Shown in pieces: positions 21,264-33,315 of a stretch of 64,000 bases of DNA. How positions within the stretch are numbered: position 1 is the first letter of the stretch; each line of letters begins with the position of its first letter. The notes under the pieces were generated by a model. The model searched no databases, was not told the DNA's origin, and saw only the letters and a program-made list of their open reading frames with translations. Position numbers and translations under genes: made by a program. The stretch is from Achatina immaculata. Its lineage: Eukaryota; Mollusca; Gastropoda; Stylommatophora; Achatinidae. The stretch spans positions 52,117,282 through 52,181,281 of the forward strand of contig CM019702.1 in assembly GCA_009760885.1 (NCBI GenBank), written 5' to 3'.

Positions 21264-22618
21264 CGAACTAAGTTTTAACAATATATCGTGGACCAGTGCT
21301 TTTGTCTTGGCCAGCTAAGTTTTAACAATATATCCTAGACCAGTGCTTTTGTCTTGGCGAGCTAAGTTTTAACAATATATCATAGACCAGTTCTTTTGTC
21401 TTGGCGAGCTAAGTTTTAAAAATATATCCTAGACCAGTGCTTTTGTCTTGTCCAGCTAAGTTTTAACAATATAACCTGAACGAGCGAATATGTTGCTGAC
21501 ATTAACACAGTACCTGGCAGCAAGACTAATGGCATCTCATCATGACTCCAGCCTTTTGCTTGAACACAGGACCTGACATAAGGACAAATGTCATCTCATC
21601 ATGACTCCAGCCTTTTGCTTGAACACAGGACCTGACATAAGGACAAATGTCATCTCATCATGACTCCAGCCTCTTGCTTGAACACAGGACCTGACATAAG
21701 GACAAATGTCATCTCATCATGACTCCTCTTGCTTGAACACAAAATTCAGGTGAGTGCAAGCAGGGACGGCATTTTGGTTACGATGTCTTGGCGGATATCA
21801 TTAGCATCATGTCTCTTCTGCTGTCCGCAAGCACAACGATGTTGTCAAGCGTGTGTTTCTGAAGCCACAAGGCCAACCGCTGCTGCCATATATCATTATC
21901 GTGTCCATTTTCCCAACACTTCGGCCCCTTCAGCGGTGTCTGCGTGGAAGTGTCTTTTTTCACCACGCTGTAATTTCCATATTTTCCCGGGACACGGATC
22001 TTGTTATGGGCCGTATTTATTTACCTAGTTCAGTCTATTAGTACCGAGGACAATAGTTTGTGTCATCTCACCTGTCCAACACAGCAAATAACAGGTCTCC
22101 AGGTAGATGCTTTCACGGTCCGTCTCCTCGTCTTTTCTTCCCTGTTTTGAAGCGCGTCTCGGAGACATGACTGGGAAAAACATATCTTTGTACAGTGGCG
22201 AGACTCCTCCAGACATTTTCTACGCTCAAACTTCTTCGCAAAATGGGGGGACAAGTGAGAATGGAAGCTGCTTCTTGTGTTGTAACCTCCACAGGGTACT
22301 GGAACGCGTGTCTTCAGAATTCTGTCCACGTCTACGTCTGTCACCTTTCACGAGGACGGCTTTATTATGTAGTGAAGGGGATGCTGCTGTTTGCAAACTC
22401 CACCACCGTGTACAAGTTGTGGACACAGAAGACTTGCAACAAAGGCACAGTTATCTGTGTCGGGGCAGATAACTCGCTTGCGTGAACATGCTCTATAGTA
22501 GAACCACGGCCGAGTTACGCCCCTCACCTAAGAGCTATCACGGAAAGAAAAAAAACAATGAGCTAAGTTTGTATTGCCTGACAGTTAAACAGTTGTATGA
22601 GCTAAGCTTAGGTAGTTG
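21264..22618. repeat. 1.36-kb tandem segmental duplication, copy 2
   Basis: Begins inside a 47-bp-array unit (GCGAACTAAGTTTTAAC) placed directly after GTAGTTGTG, where copy 2 itself continues GTAGTTGTGTGAGCTAAGC. The two sequences share GARCTAAG, which marks the crossover point. Confidence 0.93.
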
Positions 22619-22768
22619 TGTGAGCTAAGCTTAGATAGATGTGAGAGATAAGCTTAAATAGTTGTGTGAACTAAACTTAAATAGTTGTATGAGCTAAGCT
22701 TAGGTAGTTGTGTGAGCTAAGCTTAGACAGATGTGAGAGCTAAGCTTAAATAGTTGTGTGAGCTAAGG
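22590..22768. repeat. ~26-bp array (GTTGTGTGAGCTAAGCTTAG)
   Basis: Six to seven imperfect units, the last near 22750. Only the first two units are present at the corresponding end of copy 1, because the duplication junction cuts in there. Confidence 0.8.
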
Positions 22769-22902
22769 AACTTCTGACCTATATGTTTTAAGCGTTGTTT
22801 CCAGCAAGTTCCTTCAGTCAATGTAAACTAGGACCAGTTGCTGGCCATTCTACGATCAGTTTCCAGTTCCTTCTGGTCGTCCGCTCAGACATGAACATCA
22901 AG

Positions 22903-23885
22903 CCTCTCTCACAAGTTTGTCTCAGCCTCTCTCACAAGTTTGTCTCAGCCTCTCTCACAAGTTTGTCTCAGCCTCTCTCACAAGTTTGTCTCAGCCTCTC
23001 TCACAAGTTTGTCTCAGCCTCTCTCACAAGTTTGTCTCAGCCTCTCTCACAAGTTTGTCTCAGCCTCTCTCACAAGTTTGTCTCAGCCTCTCTCACAAGT
23101 TTGTCTCAGCCTCTCTCACAAGTTTGTCTCAGCCTCTCTCACAAGTTTGTCTCAGCCTCTCTCACAAGTTTGTCTCAGCCTCTCTCACAAGTTTGTCTCA
23201 GCCTCGCTCACAAGTTTGTCTCAGCCTCTCTCACAAGTGTGGCAGTTTGTCTCAGCCTCTCTCACAAGTTTGTCTCAGCCTCTCTCACAAGTTTGTCTCA
23301 GCCTCTCTCACATGTTTGTCTCAGCCTCTCTCACAAGTTTGTCTCAGCCTCTCTCACAAGTTTGTCTCAGCCTCTCTCACAAGTTTGTCTCAGCCTCTCT
23401 CACAAGTTTGTCTCAGCCTCTCTCACAAGTTTGTCTCAGCCTCTCTCACAAGTTTGTCTCAGCCTCTCTCACAAGTTTGTCTCAGCCTCTCTCACAAGTT
23501 TGTCTCAGCCTCTCTCACAAGTTTGTCTCAGCCTCTCTCACAAGTTTGTCTCAGCCTCTCTCACAAGTTTGTCTCAGCCTCTCTCACAAGTGTGGCAGTT
23601 TGTCTCAGCCTCTCTCACAAGTTTGTCTCAGCCTCTCTCACAAGTTTGTCTCAGCCTCTCTCACAAGTTTGTCTCAGCCTCTCTCACAAGTTTGTCTCAG
23701 CCTCTCTCACAAGTGTGGCAGTTTGTCTCAGCCTCTCTCACAAGTTTGTCTCAGCCTCTCTCACAAGTTTGTCTCAGCCTCTCTCACAAGTTTGTCTCAG
23801 CCTCTCTCACAAGTGTGGCAGTTTGTCTCAGCCTCTCTCATAAGTTTGTCTCAGCCTCTCTCACAAGTTTGTCTCAGCCTCTCCC
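22903..23885. repeat. 23-bp minisatellite, ~42 units, open in all three plus frames
   Basis: Unit TCTCAGCCTCTCTCACAAG plus TTTG, with almost no variation. Four units carry an 8-bp insertion TGTGGCAG (near 23238, 23591, 23713 and 23813). With 23 nt per unit and no stops, every plus frame encodes the same 23-residue repeat (371, 308 and 337 codons). Confidence 0.95.
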
Positions 23886-24164
23886 TAGAGCTTCTCTTGT
23901 ATGGGGCTGAGGAGACTCCTAGTCAAACCCCTAGCAACATTTGCCAGCCCTGAAATAACTCCGCTATATCGAGCGTGGAAAAACTGTTTAAACGAAATTC
24001 TGAAATGTAGCCAATATTCTTTTGTGAAGATTAATCTTCGTTTTGTCATTTGACTTAGAGATTTCCTGATGTTTCTGAACTGTTGTCATGTTTGTTTGTT
24101 TAATGTGTCTGCCCGAGATCAATTTATTTTTATTGTAACTGTCAAGATTTATTTCAAATTTAGT

Positions 24165-24515
24165 GGTGAAAGATGTGTGTATCTCGGTGTGTGCTGTGTG
24201 TATGTGTGTGTCTGTGATGTGTGTTGTGTCATATGTGGGTGCTGAAAGACGAGTGGATGTGTATGTTGTATGTGTGTGTCGTATGTGGGTGTTGAAAAAC
24301 GAGTTTATGTGTGCTGTATGTGTGTCGTATGTGTGTGTACTGTATGTGTGTGTGTCATATGTGGGTGCTGAAAGACGAGTGGATGTGTATGTTGTATGTG
24401 TGTGTCGTATGTGGGTGTTGAAAAACGAGTTTATGTGTGCTGTATGTGTGTGTCGTATGTGTGTGTACTGTATGTGTGTGTGTCGTATGTGGTTGTTGAA
24501 AGACAAGTGTATGTG
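24165..24515. repeat. GT-rich array with ~126-bp period
   Basis: TGTATGTGTGTGTCGTATGT runs are interspersed with GGTGCTGAAAGACGAGTGGA and GGTGTTGAAAAACGAGTTTA. The compound unit is repeated about two and a half times. Confidence 0.85.
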
Positions 24516-24579
24516 TGTGTGACATATTTTGCTGAAATCTGAAGCTATTCCTCCAAGTTTACAAAGAAGCCGAGATGTT

Positions 24580-24737
24580 TTAGCCGTACAGAATTGTCTA
24601 AAATGACCAAGATTTTACTGAGCTGTTTTAGGCGTACAGTATTGTCAAAAATCACCACGTTTTGAATGAGCTGTTTTAGGCGTACAGTATTGTCAAAAAT
24701 ATCCAAGTTTTGACTGAGCTGTTTTAGCGGTATTTCT
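24580..24737. repeat. ~48-57-bp minisatellite, split by LINE A copy 2
   Basis: Units with GCTGTTTTAGGCGTACAGTA and TTGTCAAAAATCACC. A similar unit (GTACAGTATTTTCAAAAATG) resumes at ~27413 beyond the LINE, so the LINE landed in this array. Confidence 0.75.
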
Positions 24738-27413
24738 CTTATATCTTAGATCCTTCCCGTGCCTTAAAAGTCACTTAGGGCTCACAAGGTAGTTCGCCAA
24801 TTTGTCCTGTTTTCGGTGAGCTTTTTAATCTCATCAAGGGATTTTATGGCTATTAGTTTGACCTCTCTTATGTCCTCTTTAGAGTTTCACGTGGTCTGCC
24901 TCTTTTTCTTCGGCCTGTTGTGTTCCACTTGATAGCTTGTTTTGGGATTCTCTGATCGTTTCTTCTCATCAAGTGACCAACATATGTCCATCTCCTTTTC
25001 CTGATCACCCATGAGACAGGTTGTTGTTCAGTCATCTGTCTTATCTCTGCATTGTTCTTGAATTCATTCCACTTGATATCGAGTAATTTCCTTAGGCATT
25101 TGTTTTCAAAAGAGTCTAATTTAATATCTATTTCTTTAGTTGTTTTCCAGCTTTCGCATGCATAAATGTGGGTGGATATTAAATTTGAATTGAATAGTCT
25201 TATCTTGGTTTTTGTGCTTAGAACTTTTGAATGCCATATGTTCTCAAGATTCTTGAAGATTGATGCTGCTTTTGCAATTCTAACTTCCTTTCTGGTGTCA
25301 CCATCCTGGTCTATGTAGCTGCCAAGTTATGCCAATTGACTGACTTCTTCAACAACTGTCCCTTCTAAGTGTATTTTTCCATTTTGATTAATGGGAATTT
25401 TCATTATTTTTGTTTTGTCCTTGTTAATTTCAAGTCCTATTTTGCTAGCCAGTGAAGACAGGCTATCTGTTTTTTCTTGCATGGAATTCACATTGTTACT
25501 GATAAGAGTTATATCATCAGCAAAATCAAGATCTTCTAGTTGGGTCCGATGTACCCAGTGAATACCTGTTTTACCTGTGCAGCATTTTTTTCATTATGAA
25601 GTTTATTGTAATCCCAAAAAGCAAAGGAGGCAGTATACATCCTTGTTTCACGCCTGTTTCAATCTGGAACCATTCACTCATCCCTTCTTCTGACTTGACT
25701 GTACAAACATATCCATTGTATAAGTCCTTAATGATGTTGACAGTTTTAGATGGTATTCCATGTAGACTTAAAATTCTCCATCATGAATCTCTGTGTATGC
25801 TATCAAATGCCTTTCTAAAGTCTATGAAGTTCAGTATTAATGGTTTCTGCTTTTCAATATGTTCTTCAAGTATTATTCTTAGATCAAAGATCTAGTTGAG
25901 ACAGCTTCTCCCTTTTCGAAATCCTGCTTGTTCTTCTCTCATTGCAGTATCCACTATATCTTTGAGTCTATTCAAAATGACCTTGCAAAATACTTTTGAC
26001 ACAACTGATATTAAGGTTACTCCTCTCCAGTTGTTACAGTCACTAAGGTTGCCTTTTTTTTTTAGGTATTTTAACAATGATTCCTTTTTTCCATTTAGAA
26101 GGGACCTTTTCTTCTTTTTAAATATTATTAAACATTCTCTGTAGTTGTCTCATGTTGTCACTATTGATAACTTTTAACATTTCGGGTGTTATTTCATCTT
26201 CACCTGCAGCTTTGTTGTTAGCCATTAAATTCACTGCTGTCTCAGTTTCATGCAATGTAATTTCATCTAGGTTGACATTTAGTTGTGAGGTTGGTAAGTC
26301 AGTTTCAAGGTTTAACAATTCTTTTGGGTGTGGTCGATTAAGTATTTCTTGGAAGTGTTCAGCCCATCTTTGCTTTTGGTCTTTACTTGATGTTAATAGT
26401 GTTCCAGTGTTGCTAAGGATTGATCTTTCTTTAGATGTAATAGTACCTGTTAACCTCTTTTGTATGTTATATAAAGTTTTGCTGTCTCCTGTTTTTGCTG
26501 TTTTCTCTGCCTCTTTCGCCATATTGTCTATGTATTCTCTTTTATCCCTTCTAGGTGAACTTTTTACTTTGTTGTCTATTTCTTTATATGTTGTTTTCGC
26601 CAGATCTTTTACAAGGTCTGATTTTACATTCAACATGTCTAATTTGGCTGCTCTCTTTCATTTATGTACTTCCATGTGTTTTCTGATATCCATGCTTTTC
26701 TATTTGGTTTTGTCAGCCTAGCGCTTGCTTTTGCTGCTGTGATTATGGCTGTGCTGTAAGAATTCCATAATTCATCTATACCTATCTCATCTACTTCACT
26801 GAGTTTTATGGAATGATTGGCAAGTTCCTGCTTGAAATTCCTGTTAGTGTTTTCTTCTTGTAGGCTGTGGCTGTTTATCTTTCTGTGTACTGATTTCTTG
26901 TGTTGGCTTATCAATTTTAATTTTATTTTCCCTATACACAGAGTGTGGTCACTGTTGACATCTGCACCCCTATATGCCCTTACATCTATCAGAGATGTTC
27001 CGAATTGCTTTCTAACACAAAAATGATCTATCTGGTTTCTAGTTCTATCATCTGGAGATATCCACGTTGTTTTATGCATCTCTTTGTATGGGAATATTGT
27101 GCCTCCAATGACCATGCCTTCTGTTAGACATACTTCAATTAATCTTTCTCCGTTCTGATTAACCATGTCAATTCCTTCTTTCCTCATCACTTTTTCAACG
27201 TCGGTATTATCTTCCCCTACCTTAGCGTTGAAGTCCCCCATAGCAGTTAGGATGTCGTGTTTAGGGACTTTGTTGATGATTTGTTGTAACTGGTGACGGA
27301 GATCGTCTTTCACCTCATCATCTGCATCGTTCGTTGGTGCATAAACTGTATTATTCTTCCATGTCTTAGGTTGTATCTTGCTCTTATTATACGACTGTTC
27401 ACTGGTTCCCAGG
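24738..27413 (-). pseudogene. LINE family A, longest copy, endonuclease plus RT, multiply broken
   Basis: From the right end: an endonuclease missing its first ~100 residues (27427-26639), with TVYAPTNDADDE, the catalytic-type block MGDFNAKVGED, TWISPDDRTRNQIDHF and NSDHTLCIGK. Next comes a linker with RKAWISENTWKYI, then a frame (26636-26118) with LTGTITSKERSIL, WAEHFQEILNRPHP and NKAAGEDEITPEML. RT NNWRGVTLISVVSKVFCKVI lies at 26077-25892. After stops and frameshifts the sequence still matches copy 1 through the FADD region, thumb and GHLMRR block. The 3' end at 24738-24790 has the same GGCACGGGAAGGAT tail. It shows the family's domain order (AP-endonuclease, linker, RT, post-RT block). Stops and indels make it non-functional. 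Confidence 0.9.
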
Positions 27414-27639
27414 TACAGTATTTTCAAAAATGACCAAGTTTTGACTGGAGTATTTCATCTTTAAACAAGAGACACAAATCAAGGAAACAGAAAATCTGAT
27501 GATATGACCTTGATGGTTGGGGATGGCTGCTTGTTGTGAGAGCTGGCAGCTGGACAACATGTCACATTACATTTGTATATAACATGACTCACAGAGATGT
27601 AACTGACTAACGAGGTGTTAGACTAACATTTCAAATGAT

Positions 27640-27818
27640 CACATTCACAAAGTGATGTTGTGCTCAGTTAGATTAAGCTTTCAAGTGATCACCTTCACAA
27701 AGTGATTATTGTGCTCAGTTAGATTAAGCTTTCAAGTGATCACCTTCACAAAGTGATTATTGTGCTCAGTTAGATTAAGCTTTCAAGTGATCACCTTCAC
27801 AAAGTGATTGTTGTGCTC
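27640..27818. repeat. 51-bp minisatellite, ~4 units
   Basis: Units with AGTGATCACCTTCACAAAGT and GTGCTCAGTTAGATTAAGCT. Confidence 0.85.
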
Positions 27819-28284
27819 AACCTCACTACTTTTAGTCCCCATTACCCACGTTTTAATTGACAGGAGCTGGTCTGAAGCAGGCCAAGACCCCACTTCGTCG
27901 CATGAGAAGTCGTTTCTGTAACCGCTCAACTTCTCCTACCTCTCTATATTTGGTGATTAGACGGTCACGTAGATATTGGAATGTGAATATTCTTTCAACT
28001 TCACATTTGTTTTATGAAGAATGTGATATAAATGTGTGCCTGTTCCAGACAATTTTCTAGCACGTGGGTTTCTCTAAATCAAGCAAGTGTGTGGTTTCAG
28101 CAGCACGTGGCTGTAAGTGGAGGCAGGTGTGTGGTCCACATACAACAAACTTGTCTGTGCTCTCCAACGAAGACAAAGACATGTGCTGTCTTCTTGTGCT
28201 AGAATGTGGTCTCCGATATAAAACTCTACAGCCCACAAGATAGGCCTCTTCTTACAGCTTCAAGTGAGAATTTATATTTTTTGT
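27819..28284. other. Unique sequence, no gene seen
   Basis: A 67-codon frame at 27857-28060 has an Arg/Ser-rich start and no recognisable domain. Confidence 0.35.
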
Positions 28285-28462
28285 TCACAGTCGGTGTAGA
28301 GATTCAACATGTTCACAGTCGGTGTAGAGATTCAACATGTTCACAGTCGGTGTAGAGATTCAACATTTTCACAGTCGATGTAGAGATTCAACATGTTCAC
28401 AGTCGGTGTAGAGATTCAACATGTTCACAGTCGATGTAGAGATTCAACATGTTCACAGTCTA
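28285..28462. repeat. 28-bp minisatellite, ~6 units
   Basis: Units of GTTCACAGTCGGTGTAGAGA plus TTCAACAT. Confidence 0.9.
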
Positions 28463-28494
28463 GGCGCAAAATGAGGACGACCCAGTGTGTAAGA

Positions 28495-28680
28495 AATATG
28501 TACATATCTGGCTCAAACAACTTCATGTACATGTGTACCTTAAACAACTTCATGTACCTGTGTACCTCAGAAACACTCTATAAACATAAGCCTCAAAAAA
28601 CATCTATACACAAAAGTGCCTCAACTAATTTACGTGCATATGAACCACAAATAAATTTACATGTACCTCGCCCCAAATAA
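28495..28680. repeat. Degenerate repeats (CAACTTCATGTACMTGTGTA-like)
   Basis: Several decayed units with TACATGTGTACCTCAAACAA-type sequence. The boundary is weak. Confidence 0.45.
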
Positions 28681-28759
28681 TTATTTTTTCCGAAATAAAA
28701 ACATGTGAGGTCTTTAAAGTAACGTATATTTTCTTGTCTGTAATAATTTTATACGCAGC

Positions 28760-29045
28760 TCCACAATATCACGTACACAATCCTACAATCTCACGTACAC
28801 AATCCCACAATCTCACGTACACAATCCCACAAACTCACGCACACAACTCCACAATCTCACATAAAAAACTCCATAATCTCACGTACATAACTCCACAAAT
28901 TCACGTACATAACTCCACAATCTCACGTACACAACGCCATAAACTCACGTACACAACTCCACAAACCCTCGTCAACAATTCCACAATCTCACATACACAA
29001 CTCCACAATCTCATGTACATAGCTCCACAAACTCACGTACATACT
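28760..29045. repeat. 22-bp minisatellite, ~13 units
   Basis: Units of CTCACGTACACAACTCCACA plus AT, with frequent small substitutions. Confidence 0.85.
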
Positions 29046-29089
29046 GTGCATGGACAGGCTTGTCATATGAGCCCAGATATGCACCACAA

Positions 29090-29270
29090 ATTTAACTATG
29101 TGGTTCACATATGTAACACACTTTATCTATGTGGCTCAGATATATAACACACTTTATCTATGTGGCTCAGATATATAACACACTTTATCTATGTGGCTCA
29201 GATATATAACACACTTTATCTATGTGGCACAGATATGTAATACATTTTCTCTACGTGGCATAGATATGTA
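29090..29270. repeat. 31-bp minisatellite, ~6 units
   Basis: Units of TATGTGGCTCAGATATATAA plus CACACTTTATC. Confidence 0.9.
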
Positions 29271-30040
29271 GCGTTTCCAAATGAAGTAAATTATTCAGAT
29301 AAGTTCTTATGTTTACAGAGCCCTTTTTTTAGTTCCAGATTAACCCTGTTGTTAATGATGATACTGTTGCTATAAATGTTATTAGCGTTATTATTCTTGT
29401 TGCTGGTATTATTGCTGTTTATTGTTAATTTGTTGATATGATTTTGTATGGATAAGACTGATTATGTTTATGTGATTGTTATTGGCCGTAATGTTATTAG
29501 TAATGCTATTGTTGTTACTGATATGTTTGTTGTTGTTGTTACTATGAGTGATAGCGTTGAAACTGTTGCTACTGTTTTATTGTTGTCACGGTTATCTTTA
29601 TTATTTTTATTATTGGTGTTATTATTGTTGTTATCACCGCTACCTAATCAATTTCAGGAATATAGTTAAAAGTTGTTCTGTTTGAACACTGACCGGATAT
29701 CATCTCCACCGCTGTGTGCCTTATGGTCATCGTGTCCTGGGCAAGACCTGAACAGATGGACATCACTGTTTATGTTCGCCCTAGCTTCGGGCCATTGCTT
29801 TCACAGACCACCTTTGGCTGTGAACAAGCGAATGGCAAAAAAAAAGTTAACAAAAATCAACAATGTAATTATCACTTGATTATCGTTAATACGTCGTACT
29901 CACCACCACCATCATCATCATCATCATCATATACGAATCCATCACCACCAACATCTACTTTGTCGTGATTTTCTCCATACGAGCAATGGAATTTAGTATT
30001 TCATCTTAAGACTGGGCATTTCTTTTTCACTTTGCTGTAT
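29271..30040. other. Low-complexity TTATTGTTG region and unique DNA
   Basis: 29390-29640 is rich in TTATTGTTGTTA-like triplets. A (CAT)n lies at 29908-29928. Small frames around 29673-29968 show no family features. Confidence 0.5.
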
Positions 30041-30044
30041 ACTT

Positions 30045-30318
30045 GACCAAACTCTCTTCCCGTATTGCTGTATACTTGACCAAACTCTCTTCCCACATTG
30101 CTGTTTACTTGACCAAACTCTCTTCCCGCATTGCTGTATACTTGACCAAACTCTCTTCCCACACTGTGGTATACTTGACCAAACTCTCTTCCCACATTGC
30201 TGTATACTTGACCAAACTCTCTTCCCACATTGCTGTATACTTGACCAAACTCTCTTCCCGCATTGCTGTATACTTGACCAAACTCTCTTCCCACATTGCT
30301 GTATACTTGACCAAATTA
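30045..30318. repeat. 33-bp minisatellite, ~8-9 units
   Basis: Units of TGCTGTATACTTGACCAAAC plus TCTCTTCCCACAT. It is open on both strands (11-residue periods), as expected for a stop-free 33-mer. Confidence 0.93.
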
Positions 30319-30469
30319 CCTCCTGTCCTGCAGCTGATGTTGCTTCCTTGTCTGTACCGCTGACGTTACTGTGTACTTTTGACATAAAAAAAATTCTTCA
30401 CCTGACCTGGTTGTTATAACTATTTGTTCCTTGTCTCTCTTCACATATCTAAAATATTTTATCTGCATG

Positions 30470-30665
30470 AATCTGACTTTTATATGTCAGAATCTGATCT
30501 TATCTGCTGAGTCTAGTCTTATTTACCTGAATCTGATCTTACCTGTCCGAATGTGATGTTACCTGACCGAATCAGATATTAACTACCTGAATCTGATTTG
30601 TTTGACCTGAATCTGATCTGAATCTGACTTGTTTGACCTGAATCTGACCTGAATCTCCCTGAAAC
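30470..30665. repeat. Degenerate CTGAATCTGA repeats
   Basis: Imperfect repeats of ACCTGAATCTGATCTT, more regular toward the right end. Confidence 0.65.
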
Positions 30666-30709
30666 CGTTTTTGACTAATTCCTTGTTCAGATGAGGTTTT
30701 TCTGCTCAC

Positions 30710-30872
30710 TTCAACTTTCTTCTGTCAGTTTTATACGTCCAGAATGTTCTTCTGTCAGTTTTATACGTCCAGAATGTTCTTCTGTCAGTTTTATACGTCC
30801 AGAATGTTCTTCTGTCAGTTTTATACGTCCAGAATGTTCTTCTGTCAATTTTATACGTCCAGAATGTTCTTC
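30710..30872. repeat. 30-bp minisatellite, 5-6 units
   Basis: Units of TTCTTCTGTCAGTTTTATAC plus GTCCAGAATG, nearly perfect. Both strands are open. Confidence 0.93.
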
Positions 30873-31149
30873 TGTCTTCTTCTTCCTATGTTCTTGGCCA
30901 GCAAGTTCCTGGATCACGCAAGAACGTTGGAGATTCTGTTTCCATTTCGTTACTTCCCACAGAAATAGCTCTAGAAAAACACGTCCGAATGCTCACATTT
31001 CATTGTTTGAAAGACTGCTTCAGCTATTTTCATGTCGCTTTGACATTAACAAATGAAAATAATTGTGTCTTTATTTGATGAAATGTTTAAAACACTGGTG
31101 AATATAAAGACAGAATTGAAATATTTTAAAGTACGTCCATCATTCATTC

Positions 31150-31920
31150 ATTCAGTCATTTGCATGTCCTTTGCGGAACTTTGCCTCCCTAACAGCTCTC
31201 CTGCAGGCCTCTCGGTTGTGAGCAAGATGGCCTGCTGCTGATGCATTTGCAGATCATCAACGATGTCTTGCAGCCATCTTCGCCTTGGTCTTCCTCTCTT
31301 TCTTTTTCCCATTATGTACCCTTCCAAGACGGTCTTCTCTAGATTATCATGATGTTTAATGTGTGCAAAATATTTAAGTTTTCTTTGTTTAATCCTCTTT
31401 ACTAGCCAGCCTTCTTCAATATTAAGTTCTTGTAGTATGGATATTTTGTTCTACTTTTGTGTCCATAATATTTGAAGAACTCTTCTGTGGCATTTACATT
31501 CAAAGGCATTTATGTGTTTCTGAGCTGTTTTTGTTAAGTATCCAGGTCTCACAGGCATATGTTGTGATGGGAAAGATGCATGCCCTTAAAAATCTTATTT
31601 TTGTAGTTATGTCTTTTCTTCTCCACAGATTCATTATTTGTTTTACTTTCTGAAGAACGATATGTGTCCTCCTTTTAATTTCCCTCATTGTATCTCCATT
31701 ATTAGTTAGTAGTGATCCAAGATATTAAAAACTCTTCACTTCTTCCAATTTTTCCTCATTGATACATATATCAGCTGCCTTGTTTGTTTTGTCAGTTGTC
31801 ATCAATTTAGTTTTCTTCGCATTAAGATAGAGGTTCTGCTCTTCGCTGTTCTTACGGACTGAGTACGTCATACACATCACAAAATGTTGCTGCCGTAAGA
31901 TGAAAGCACTTAACATCAAG
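31150..31920 (-). pseudogene. LINE family D tail, RT thumb and C-terminus
   Basis: Minus-strand pieces in broken frames: NLYLNAKKTKLMTTD (motif D, 31919-31725), then REIKRRTHIVLQKVKQIM and IFPITTYACETWILN (thumb, 31688-31500), and near 31310-31210 KRKRGRPRRRWLQDIVDDLQ. This order matches the end of an ORF2 protein after the catalytic motif, and the C-terminal RRRWLQDI pattern differs from families A and B. No catalytic RT motif is present. Dead fragment. Confidence 0.72.
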
Positions 31921-33063
31921 TAAAACGCACACTTGCAAAAATATGAGATTCATATTTCAGAATCAGATTTCGGAGTCATTTTTCAAAGCATTACTCTTAA
32001 GAAATGAATGATCACTGACGAGATTTGAACTCTTAATATATAAACTGTGTAAATTTTCTTTACTTTTCTGGATTATGTATTTTATCTCAGAGTTGGTCAA
32101 CTTGAGTGATACGTTTGCTTCAAATACCAGTCTCACTTACAATAGTTTTAGTTTAATTTTAGCGTCGATAAACAGTATCAGCTTAATTCATATTTCAAAC
32201 ATCTTTTATACCATCTCATATATCATATTCTGTATAATCTTCTATATCATCTCATATTTTAGTCGTCTAGTTAACAGAAAACTTTGGTCAGGGGTTTATT
32301 TTATTTGTCAGTATTCGTTAGTTTGACAAAACAGTGCTGGGCACTACATGGGCCCACCAGGAGCAAGCGGCCCTCGGGTAACCGCTGGAAATAAGCAAGT
32401 ATAACCCGACAATCATAATTTTTCACGCACAACTACTTCCAAACAAACGAGAGCATGTGGAATATGAGGGCTAGGAAAATGATGAGGATGATGATTTAGG
32501 CCCAAGGCTTGAAGTTTGTCCATTAAATTGGTCCCATCAGGACATCCTGAGGTAGAAACGATACCCCTAGACTTGGGTTCAAACCAGCTGAGTCAATTAA
32601 CCTTTGACACTGGGCAGTATAAAGCGGCGAGCATCACGGGGGATGGCGTCCATTTCCAGCCCAGAAGAAGTAGATGAAGCCAAGAGTAGGTCATTATACA
32701 CACCAGTGGGTGACGCAGGAATTCAGCCAAAGATGTGTAAAAGCGAGGCATAAAATACACGTAAAGTGACATAAAAGTATACAAAAGCCAAACCAATTTT
32801 ATAATTCTGTCCATCTTTGACTTCTCTGGAGATGTTGTACTGGAACAAACTTACAACTTTTCAAAATGCCTAAATTTCACATAGACAAACCACCAATTTC
32901 CCGGATATCTATGATCCGGCATCTCTCTAGATCCAGATAAAATTATGAACTGTTGTTTCCTGGGCGGCCGCTAGGTAGCGCAGTGTGTAGCGCATGTATT
33001 GCTGTACGTACTCACACAGTTTTTGACAAAAGTGCGAAGTTTTATTATGATTGTAACCATATT
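31921..33063. other. Unique AT-rich sequence, no gene seen
   Basis: 32200-32265 has repeated CATATNTTCTATAT-type words. Near 32966-32990 a TAGGTAGCGCAGTGTGTAGC stretch looks like a tRNA A-box, but no matching B box was found. No gene called. Confidence 0.4.
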
Positions 33064-33315
33064 TGTTGGCTGCGGTTGCAGTATTGCTGACGCTGTTTCT
33101 ACATAAACTAAAAACAAAGAAGCTGACAGTTGCCAGCGTCCAAGTGACCCAGCGCGGGGGGAGGGGTGCCGGGAGGAGAGGAATTCTGGGACTGTGCTTG
33201 GCTGAACTCCCCCCACCGACAGAGAAAAAACTCTCGATCTCACAACTGGATTCGAACCCTGGTATCTTGAATGAGAAGCCAGCGTTTGAAGCGCATGGCC
33301 ACCCACAGTAACCGA
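33064..33315 (-). mobile_element. Second tRNA-derived SINE type (probable)
   Basis: On the minus strand a tRNA-like head with B box GGGTTCGAATCCAG lies at ~33245-33262. It is followed by TTTTTTCTCTGTCGG, a C/T-rich body, and CGCTGGCAACTGTCAGCTTC near the 3' end. No clean target-site duplication was found, so limits are approximate. Its body does not match the 4.7-kb SINE. Confidence 0.55.

Noticed and set aside
22795..23953. Secreted or structural repeat protein (371 codons)
   Set aside because: All three plus frames are equally open because the 23-bp unit lacks stops. No signal peptide, splice context or flanking coding sequence.
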